A DNA stretch of 6,887 nucleotides, from the NCBI GenBank assembly GCA_959599635.1, contig CAUGJN010000102.1, positions 1 through 6,887 on the forward strand. Reading direction: 5' to 3'. This DNA is from an uncultured Collinsella sp. (GTDB taxonomy: Bacteria > Actinomycetota > Coriobacteriia > Coriobacteriales > Coriobacteriaceae). A program made the translations under genes and the position numbers. Below are positions 1 to 5,984 of this stretch, piece after piece. Position 1 is the first letter of the stretch. Every line of letters begins with the position of its first letter. Under the pieces are notes generated by a model, which was given only the letters and a program-made list of their open reading frames with translations, did not search any database and had not been told where the DNA came from.

Positions 1-468
1 GGTCTGGCCCGTGTAGTGGATGACCATCATGTACACACGCGCCTTGTCCTGGTGGCTCGCAAAGCCGGCGATCATCACCACGATCACCACTGCCGTGAGC
101 CCCACGAGCGCATACATGCCGGCGCCGGCCGTAATACCCGTCGTAATGGCCCAAAACAGATACAGCAGGTCGAGCGGGTCCTTGACCGCCGTACGGTAAC
201 GAACGATGGACAGAGCACCGACCATACCGAGCGAGATGACCACGTTGGTCGAAATCGCGAGCGTGACCATGCAGGTGAGCACGCACATGCCCACGAGCGT
301 CACGGCAAAGCTACGCGAATACACCACGCCGGTAAAAAAGCGCTTGTACACGTAATAGATCAGGATGCCCATGGCGAGCGCCACGAGCAGCGACAGGCCA
401 ATCTTGGCAGGGTCGACCTGGCCAAACGCCTCCAAGACGGAGTTCTTAAAAAAGTCCCTGGTGCTCAT
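1..468 (-). CDS. DUF4956 membrane protein, N-terminal part (3' end outside window)
   Basis: Reading from the ATG at 468 gives 156 codons without a stop up to the left edge, so the C-terminus is missing. The product starts MSTRDFFKNS and has hydrophobic segments at about residues 22-41, 52-72, 75-88, 101-117 and 118-136. The stretch from 79 to 101, including GMVGALSIVRYRTAVKDP, is the hallmark of DUF4956. Family members are usually around 200 residues or a little more, with a short soluble domain after the helices, so perhaps a quarter is lost. The gene starts 3 nt after the VTC stop; GAGGGG at 485-480 is a possible but distant (11 nt) ribosome binding site, so coupling to VTC translation is likely. 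Function is unknown. Its constant pairing with VTC and CotH-like genes suggests it is the membrane partner of the VTC protein, which is inference. Confidence 0.88.
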   Translation of the reverse strand, partial: MSTRDFFKNSVLEAFGQVDPAKIGLSLLVALAMGILIYYVYKRFFTGVVYSRSFAVTLVGMCVLTCMVTLAISTNVVISLGMVGALSIVRYRTAVKDPLDLLYLFWAITTGITAGAGMYALVGLTAVVIVVMIAGFASHQDKARVYMMVIHYTGQT

Positions 469-471
469 GGT

Positions 472-1263
472 CTAAATATCCCCTCGGTTCTCAAAATCCG
501 ATTCCCAGTAGTTAAAACCGCGCAGGTAGGCGGTCTTTTCGTAACACAGGCAGTACTTGGAGACCGCCGTGAGCTCGGCCGCGCCCGGCGGCACCATATC
601 GCGCACCTGCTGCGGGCAAAACTCCGTAAACTTGACCTCCATCACCAGCTTGCCGGGCTCTAGGACTGGCAGCGCGGGCAGTGTCGCGTCAAAGATGTCG
701 AAGCTTCCCACCGCGGCACGCACGTTCATGTCAAACGTGATGCGCACGGTGCCCTCATCCATCACCCACGGCTCGCGCTCGTAGTCCACGATGGTCCGCG
801 GGCGCATCATGTTGCAGATGCACTCGATGTAGAACTCGCGACAGAGCGGATGGGGGCTCCTCAGCAAGAAGTCGTAGTCGCCAACCAGAATCTGCTCAAA
901 CTCGCCGCGTGTGAGCGGCGCGTCCTCCTTGTAGATCCAGCTACCGTACTTCTTTTTACGCTCGAGCTTAATCACCTTGTCGCTGCCGTTATAGATGCGC
1001 ACACGATACTTTTTGCGCATGAGAATACCGGCGTCTTTTTCCTCGTAGGCCGAGTTGCAGTAGTCGTCAAAGTACAGGCTGCGAATGGTGTAACCGCCCG
1101 CCTGCGCATGCTTGTCCAGCTTAAACACCGGCGCCATGCGACAGGCAAGCGCAGTGTGCTCACCCTCGTTAATGAGATATTTGAGCTCGTGGCGATAACG
1201 CTCCTGCGTGGTACGCGCAGGAGGTGCCGCCAGGCGCTCAAGCAGCGCGCTAGCCCTCCTCAT
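472..1263 (-). CDS. VTC-domain protein (polyphosphate polymerase-like fold)
   Basis: This 263-residue soluble protein is almost entirely one VTC domain, the triphosphate-tunnel fold that in yeast Vtc4 makes polyphosphate from ATP. The alternating basic and acidic tunnel residues are visible in order: RHELKY (24-29), IRSLYFDD (60-67), RKKYRVRIY (83-91), IKLERKKK (98-105), VDYER (159-163), RITFD (174-178), VMEVKF (207-212, with the metal-type Glu 209) and SKY (235-237). None of the expected pattern is missing, so an active phosphotransferase is plausible. It has no signal peptide or membrane segment and should act in the cytoplasm. In yeast the VTC domain is tied to a membrane part that carries the product away; here the DUF4956 membrane protein that starts 3 nt downstream is the obvious partner. 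Whether bacterial members of this family make polyphosphate, or do something else with nucleotides, is not shown by the sequence. Confidence 0.88.
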   Translation of the reverse strand: MRRASALLERLAAPPARTTQERYRHELKYLINEGEHTALACRMAPVFKLDKHAQAGGYTIRSLYFDDYCNSAYEEKDAGILMRKKYRVRIYNGSDKVIKLERKKKYGSWIYKEDAPLTRGEFEQILVGDYDFLLRSPHPLCREFYIECICNMMRPRTIVDYEREPWVMDEGTVRITFDMNVRAAVGSFDIFDATLPALPVLEPGKLVMEVKFTEFCPQQVRDMVPPGAAELTAVSKYCLCYEKTAYLRGFNYWESDFENRGDI

Positions 1264-3019
1264 ACGTATCCTCCACGACCTTACCGCCGTCCTGCACGTA
1301 AAAACACTTCATGCCGTACTGCTTGCCGTCGTCGGTAACGTAATAGTCAAACGCATCTTGCGTATAGCCGTCGGAGTTAGTGGCACGCACGCGCACAAAG
1401 TACTGGCCGGAATCGGGCGCATCGCAGGTCACCTCGGGAAGCAGCACGTCCTCTGCCTTAAAAAGCACGTCGCTTATGGCATAGTCGCGCGCAAGCTCGA
1501 CGGTATAGCGAATATCGCGCGCCTCAAAGTCGTACGCGGCATCCCAGCTCATGCGCAGCTTACCGTTATCGATCTGCGGCACACCGATGTAGAACGGCAT
1601 GGGCTTTTTATAGCTCTCGCAATAGCTCTTATAGTTCTCCTCGATCTCAGAAGGAATCGCCGCGGCAATCTGCTCGTATTGATCCTTGGTGACAGGCAGA
1701 TTGTCGATATCGGGCGAAGCAAAGACCAGGGATTCAGTCACCTCGCGGTAGTGCTTGATCATCTTGCTCAGGCGCGCATCGGTCAAATACGAGCGGAGGT
1801 CCTTGACAGCACGGTCGAGTTCGCTGCGGAACGACTTGCTGCGCAACGCGCGGTTGAACAGCACGTTGCCCCAGTAGTTGCTTACGCCGCGCTCCCAGCT
1901 CGCGTAGTCCGAGAACCCCTTCAGGCTCAGCTCAAGCTTACGCAGCATGCCGTCGTTATCCCAATCTAAAAAGTACCAAGTATTTGAGTTGAGCGGGCTG
2001 TACAGATAGCAGTTACGGTTCTGCGTATCGCAGTTGCCCGTCAGGATCTGAAACGCCAACCAATAGACCAGATTCTCGGTATCAAAGTAGGTGTCGAGCA
2101 CGTCATCGATCTTTTGCGATTCGTCGTTGAGCGCATCGAGCATCTCGATGAGCTTGGTGTGGTCCGAGTCGCCCTTAATCTCGAGCATGCCCTCAAAGTT
2201 GGCCTGGTTGTAGTCGGGATCGTCGGCAAGCTTAATGGTGTCCTCGTAGCGATAGAAATCAAAGCTGTTCACCTTGTACAGATGCCCGTTCTTATCCAAG
2301 CCGTGCGCCTTAAGCGCCGTTTTATTGAGCTGCTCCACCTGCGTAAACAAGCCGTAGTCCTCAAAGGTATCGTTGGACTGTTCGGTCTGGTCGCACACCC
2401 ACAGATGCACAAACTGCGTGCGCAAGCCCATCATCTGGGGAATCCCACGGATGAGGTCATAAGCCATCTTGTTACGAAAACGCATACCCTCGCCCATGTG
2501 CTTGTTAAGCGCAATCGCGCGCTGCTGGCGCCAGGTACCCTTGCCCTTTTTGAGCTCTACCTTGTAATTCTTCTGCGAGTTCATGCTCGACGTCTGGCCG
2601 CGCACCTGCACGGTAGCATTGGGCGCTTCCTCGCCATAGCCCACTTCACCAGCAACGGGACCGTCCTCGTCACCCGCCTGCAGCAGGCCCATAACCTGAT
2701 AGCGCGTCACGCCCATGTCGTCGTAGTCGTAGACCGAGTACGAATTGATCTCGGCCCAGCTATGGTCGGTATTCTCGGAGCTGTTACCGCGCGAGACTGT
2801 CAGGTACATGGTCACAATGCCCGAGTCGTCGTAGACCTCATACAGCTCATCCTTATCGCGAAGGTGCTTGGTCCCGCTAGACGCATCGGCCTTTTTAATC
2901 TTGCCCTGCTTTTTGACCTTTTTGGTCGAGGATTCGTCCTGAGACGAGCAGCCCGAAAGCAGCAGCGCACCGGCAGCCGCCTCAAACAGGCGACGGCGAG
3001 ACATCATCCTATCGGTCAT
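1250..3019 (-). CDS. CotH-kinase-like lipoprotein with C-terminal Fn3-like domain
   Basis: From the ATG at 3019 the product has 589 residues. It begins with a signal peptide: SRRRLF (7-12) resembles a twin-arginine motif, then a hydrophobic stretch ends in a lipobox, LSGC, with the lipidated Cys at 24. A Lys- and Ser-rich linker follows. The central part is a CotH-type kinase-like domain. RGQTSS (140-145) and QKNYKVELKK (149-158) resemble its nucleotide-binding strands, GNCDTQNRN (328-336) its catalytic-loop D/N pattern, and DWDND (352-356) the metal-binding segment. About residues 476-561 look like a fibronectin type III-like beta domain. CotH proteins of Bacillus phosphorylate spore coat proteins; here the lipoprotein signal places the enzyme outside the membrane, so its phosphate donor and target are unknown. 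The gene overlaps pelG by 11 nt and the VTC gene by 14 nt. The domain is fairly sure; activity and role in Pel production are inference. Confidence 0.85.
   Translation of the reverse strand: MTDRMMSRRRLFEAAAGALLLSGCSSQDESSTKKVKKQGKIKKADASSGTKHLRDKDELYEVYDDSGIVTMYLTVSRGNSSENTDHSWAEINSYSVYDYDDMGVTRYQVMGLLQAGDEDGPVAGEVGYGEEAPNATVQVRGQTSSMNSQKNYKVELKKGKGTWRQQRAIALNKHMGEGMRFRNKMAYDLIRGIPQMMGLRTQFVHLWVCDQTEQSNDTFEDYGLFTQVEQLNKTALKAHGLDKNGHLYKVNSFDFYRYEDTIKLADDPDYNQANFEGMLEIKGDSDHTKLIEMLDALNDESQKIDDVLDTYFDTENLVYWLAFQILTGNCDTQNRNCYLYSPLNSNTWYFLDWDNDGMLRKLELSLKGFSDYASWERGVSNYWGNVLFNRALRSKSFRSELDRAVKDLRSYLTDARLSKMIKHYREVTESLVFASPDIDNLPVTKDQYEQIAAAIPSEIEENYKSYCESYKKPMPFYIGVPQIDNGKLRMSWDAAYDFEARDIRYTVELARDYAISDVLFKAEDVLLPEVTCDAPDSGQYFVRVRATNSDGYTQDAFDYYVTDDGKQYGMKCFYVQDGGKVVEDTYEEG
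1270..1274 (-). promoter_or_regulatory. Ribosome binding site deciding the start of the VTC gene
   Basis: On the minus strand GGAGG (1274 to 1270) lies 6 nt before the ATG at 1263, inside the cotH-like gene. A second AGGAGG (1260 to 1255) forms codons 2-3 of the VTC gene itself. No in-frame ATG, GTG or TTG follows it at good spacing; the only candidate is a CTG at 1245. Confidence 0.7.
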
Positions 3020-4553
3020 CAGAACCTCCCCAATGGCTGCGATACACGCGGACCACCGTGCGCTCAAAAGCGCCATGCGGCTCGCCCTCTAGACGCAGCT
3101 CCTCGTAGCGCTGTTCGGCACGGTCGAGCAAGCGGCCCAGCTCCGTAAAGCGACCCGTCTTGTCGGTCGCCACAATGGGCTGTTGACTCAGGATACGATA
3201 CGGCAAGTTGGCAGTATAGGTATCGAGCCGCATGAGCGCCACAACAAAAAACACCGCCGCGCCGAGCAAAAAGCCAAAGCCATAAAACTGCTGCGGAAAG
3301 AACAGCGAGACGATGGTCGCCAGCCCCGCCACGCCCGCGAACAGCCCGGAAGCAAGCACGGCGCCCTTGTAGTCGGTAAAGTACAGCAAGATGAGCATCA
3401 CCGTATTGCCCACGGCATACAGGCCATAGCCCACGCATAGCGTGCGAAAATACCCGTGCATCAGGTTGTTGAAGCCCAGTGGCAGGGCCGAGAGCACCGT
3501 GGTCTCGAGCGAAATGACCGCAGCGGTCACAAACAGCTGCTTGAGCGCACAAAACCGCAGCTCCCGGTTGAGCGTGGCGAGCATTTCCTCCTCGGCCACC
3601 ACGATGTCGCCCACCACGCCGCCGTCGTTAAACAGGCTGTAGTAGTCGCGGTAGCGCGGATAGAAGTTGACCTCGACCGACACCACAAAGTTGACGGTCG
3701 TGACCAGAATAGTCAAAAACGCAAGCAACGCCGGCACATCATGATAGGGCGCACCGTAAAACAGGCCTTTGACCTGCACGCCAATGGGCCCTGCCCAGAT
3801 AATCACCAGGTGCGCAAAGAGCCCCAAGTTGGTAAACAGGCCCGTAAGCGCCAGCGGCATAAACTGATCGAGCCAATGCAAAAAGAGCCAGGGGTTGCGA
3901 TCGCTCTGAGGAAAATACCGGTACAGCAGCACCACGTCCCAGGCGAGCATCACACCGTAGCCCAGGGCGATTGACGCCAGCAGGCCCTCGACCGGCGGCA
4001 GCCCCAGCGCCAGCGCGGCCAGGGCGCACAGGCAAGCCACGCCAATGGCGGCCGCAAAGCTGCACAGAATGCCGCGGTAATCCTTGATGGCGGTGAGATA
4101 GCTCATGCCGTTCCAGTTGACGATCATAATGTTGAACAGCCACAGGCACAGCAGCCCCTGCAGCAGCGTGGCGCCCGAGAACAGCAAAAAGACGCCGTAG
4201 AGCAACATGCCCGCAACGAGCATGATGGCATTAGATCCCCAAAACGAAGGCAGGATCTCATCCTCGCGCTCGGCAAAGAGCATGTCGGCCAAAAAGCGCG
4301 TGACCGGCATGGAGAAAAAGCTCGTGAGCGTAAGCGAGGCCAGCAGTGTGTAGGTCACCATGCACACCAGCAGATCCTGGTTGGCACGGCCCACACCCCA
4401 CAGACCGCACAGCACCAAAATACCCACCTGCAGCAGCACACCCAGCAGCATGGGGCCCGTGCATACGATGCCGGCGTAGCCGTAAGCGCGCATCGTGGCA
4501 AACAGGCCCTTGCGCCTAAACAGGCGCTTGAGCTCAAAACCAATTCCGGCCAC
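3009..4553 (-). CDS. pelG: PelG, 12-helix MOP-superfamily membrane protein for Pel export
   Basis: This 514-residue polytopic protein starts with GTG and opens with the family signature AGIGFELKRLF. I count 12 hydrophobic segments, roughly at residues 25-52, 61-80, 103-126, 130-150, 160-185, 190-214, 231-254, 270-293, 335-360, 372-393, 399-420 and 423-443. That matches the 12-helix layout of PelG and other Wzx/MATE-like (MOP) transporters. In known Pel systems PelG forms an inner-membrane complex with PelD, PelE and PelF and is thought to pass the growing polymer across the membrane. After the last helix there is a charged tail of about 70 residues, rich in Arg and Glu, which makes this protein longer than the roughly 456 residues of Pseudomonas PelG. 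The gene begins 3 nt after pelF, and its last 11 nt overlap the start of the CotH-like gene. The family call is firm; transport of this particular polymer is inferred. Confidence 0.93.
   Translation of the reverse strand: MAGIGFELKRLFRRKGLFATMRAYGYAGIVCTGPMLLGVLLQVGILVLCGLWGVGRANQDLLVCMVTYTLLASLTLTSFFSMPVTRFLADMLFAEREDEILPSFWGSNAIMLVAGMLLYGVFLLFSGATLLQGLLCLWLFNIMIVNWNGMSYLTAIKDYRGILCSFAAAIGVACLCALAALALGLPPVEGLLASIALGYGVMLAWDVVLLYRYFPQSDRNPWLFLHWLDQFMPLALTGLFTNLGLFAHLVIIWAGPIGVQVKGLFYGAPYHDVPALLAFLTILVTTVNFVVSVEVNFYPRYRDYYSLFNDGGVVGDIVVAEEEMLATLNRELRFCALKQLFVTAAVISLETTVLSALPLGFNNLMHGYFRTLCVGYGLYAVGNTVMLILLYFTDYKGAVLASGLFAGVAGLATIVSLFFPQQFYGFGFLLGAAVFFVVALMRLDTYTANLPYRILSQQPIVATDKTGRFTELGRLLDRAEQRYEELRLEGEPHGAFERTVVRVYRSHWGGSDDR
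3025..3030 (-). promoter_or_regulatory. Ribosome binding site deciding the start of the CotH-like gene
   Basis: On the minus strand GGGAGG (3030 to 3025) lies 5 nt before the ATG at 3019, within the end of pelG. It favours this ATG over an in-frame ATG at 3076, which would add 19 residues before the signal peptide, and over the double ATG at 3007/3004. Confidence 0.75.
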
Positions 4554-4556
4554 CGG

Positions 4557-5984
4557 CTACTCCCCCTCTCTGGGCAGGTTAAACGCACACGCCGTCTCGT
4601 CGTACAGCGCGCGATAGTTGGCGAGCATCTGCTCGTGCAAAAAGTACGTGGCAACGCGACGCTGCCCGCGCTCCCCCATCTCAATGCGACGGGCGCGGCT
4701 CACGCACATGCGCTCCATGGCATCGGCCAAGCCCTTGCGATACATAGGCGGCGTCACAAAACCCGCCACGCCAAAGTCATCGCCCGGGGCGCCTTCGAGA
4801 AGCTCGCGACAGCAGCCCACCTCAGTCGTCACGCAAGGACGGCGCGCTGCAAGCGACTCCAGCACGCTGAGCGGCTGGCCCTCGGAGATGCTCGTCAAAA
4901 TGGTTAAGTCGAGCTTTTCCATGTACTCGACCACGTTGACGCGCCCGGTAAAGATCAGATCGCGCACGCCCAGGGTATCGACGAGCGCATGGCACTCAGC
5001 GCCGTACTCCTCGTCGTCCACGCCGCCCATAATGTGCAGGCGCACCTTGGGCAGGCGCTCGTGCAGTTCAAAGAAGGCATAGATCATGGTCTTGACGTCC
5101 TTGATGGGCGCCAGGCGCACCACCGCGCCAATATCCACCCAGCCGTCATCGGGCTTTAAGGGAATGTCCTTAAAGCGATCGAACTGGATGCCGTTGGGGA
5201 TGACCAGGCACTTGTCCGCATCGCAGCCCATATCGATCTGCGTCTTACGGGCGTTATGGAACAAACTCGTCACGCGGAAGGCGCGACGGTAGATCTCCTC
5301 CGAAAGCAGGTAGAAAAAGCGGATCCAGCGGTCCTTAAACGACGGCACCACCCAGTCGGCACGAATGATCTCTTCCTCGCGTTCGCGAGTATAGATGCCA
5401 TGCTCGGTCAGCAGCACCGGCGCATGGTGAACGCTTGAGCCCAGGCAGGCGAGCAGGCCACCGTAGCCGGTCGAGATGGCGTGGTACACATCGGCCACCG
5501 GCACCTCGCCGCCCAGAAGGTAGAGCACGGGCAGCAGCATGGAGCGCATGGTGTGGAATGCGTCAGCAAAGGGCGTGTAGGGGTACTCGGCCAGGCACAC
5601 GTCGCGAAAGATATCCATAAAGACGCGGCTCTGCAAAAACGAGAGCGGATGCACGCGACGGCGCTGGAAGATATCGAACAACACGTCCCAGTCCGGATTG
5701 GAGAGCGACACCAGGCGGCGCAGCGCCTCGCGCTCGCGGGCGTTAAAGTCGGCCTCTTCTTGCTCGCCCGAAAGCCGCAGGGCATCGTCCAGAAATACCT
5801 CGTGCACCTCGACCACGTTGCCGGGCAGCTCGTAGACAAACTTGCCGCGGTCGGCAGCATGCGCGCCGATCACCCACAGCACGAACTCGTGCTCGGGCAT
5901 GGCCTGGATATAGCCATGCATCCAGGTAGATACGCCGCCGTGCACATAGGGGTAGCAACCCTCGAGTACTAAACAGATTCTCAT
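4557..5984 (-). CDS. pelF: PelF-type GT4 glycosyltransferase of Pel exopolysaccharide synthesis
   Basis: This 475-residue protein is a cytoplasmic retaining GT-B glycosyltransferase, close to the roughly 500 residues usual for PelF. The N-terminal half carries the PelF-specific region (DUF3492): a glycine-rich loop in YPYVHGGVSTW (residues 11-21) and the highly characteristic TEHGIYTRERE (193-203). The C-terminal half is the nucleotide-sugar domain: RLAPIKDVK (290-298) supplies the Arg and Lys that contact the UDP phosphates in GT4 enzymes, and SEGQPLSVLE (367-376) is an intact EX7E motif (E368, E376). In characterised Pel systems PelF uses a UDP-activated N-acetylhexosamine and works with PelD, PelE and PelG at the inner face of the membrane; here that is transferred from the family. 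The ATG at 5984 overlaps the stop of the preceding gene, and pelG starts 3 nt after its own TAG. It looks complete, with no missing key residue. Confidence 0.93.
   Translation of the reverse strand: MRICLVLEGCYPYVHGGVSTWMHGYIQAMPEHEFVLWVIGAHAADRGKFVYELPGNVVEVHEVFLDDALRLSGEQEEADFNAREREALRRLVSLSNPDWDVLFDIFQRRRVHPLSFLQSRVFMDIFRDVCLAEYPYTPFADAFHTMRSMLLPVLYLLGGEVPVADVYHAISTGYGGLLACLGSSVHHAPVLLTEHGIYTREREEEIIRADWVVPSFKDRWIRFFYLLSEEIYRRAFRVTSLFHNARKTQIDMGCDADKCLVIPNGIQFDRFKDIPLKPDDGWVDIGAVVRLAPIKDVKTMIYAFFELHERLPKVRLHIMGGVDDEEYGAECHALVDTLGVRDLIFTGRVNVVEYMEKLDLTILTSISEGQPLSVLESLAARRPCVTTEVGCCRELLEGAPGDDFGVAGFVTPPMYRKGLADAMERMCVSRARRIEMGERGQRRVATYFLHEQMLANYRALYDETACAFNLPREGE
4560..4567 (-). promoter_or_regulatory. 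Ribosome binding site deciding the GTG start of pelG
   Basis: On the minus strand AGGGGGAG (4567 to 4560) sits in the last codons of pelF, 6 nt before the GTG at 4553. It supports GTG as the real pelG start. The protein then begins AGIGFEL after Met, the usual start of PelG proteins. Confidence 0.7.

Noticed and set aside
16..663. Plus-strand open frame of 215 codons, very rich in His, Arg and Asp
   Set aside because: It is antisense to DUF4956 and the VTC gene. The His-rich look comes from reading the complement of Val- and Met-rich membrane codons, and it has no good ribosome binding site or domain.
1208..1969. Plus-strand open frame of 253 codons opposite the end of the CotH-like gene
   Set aside because: It spans the cotH-VTC junction in antisense and resembles no family; it is a shadow frame.
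3020..3076. Longer version of the CotH-like protein starting at the ATG at 3076
   Set aside because: The extra 19 residues would lie before the twin-arginine-like and hydrophobic signal region and inside pelG, whereas GGGAGG sits 5 nt before the ATG at 3019.
2114..3148. Long plus-strand open frame of 344 codons opposite the CotH-like gene
   Set aside because: It is antisense to a gene with clear family motifs, signal peptide and ribosome binding site. Its product is a mix of His, Leu, Val and Arg with no recognisable domain, as expected of a shadow frame in GC-rich DNA.
3739..4149. Minus-strand frame of 136 codons within pelG, in another frame
   Set aside because: It lies wholly inside pelG, whose 12-helix pattern and family start are clear; the alternative product is Arg- and Ala-rich without a domain.
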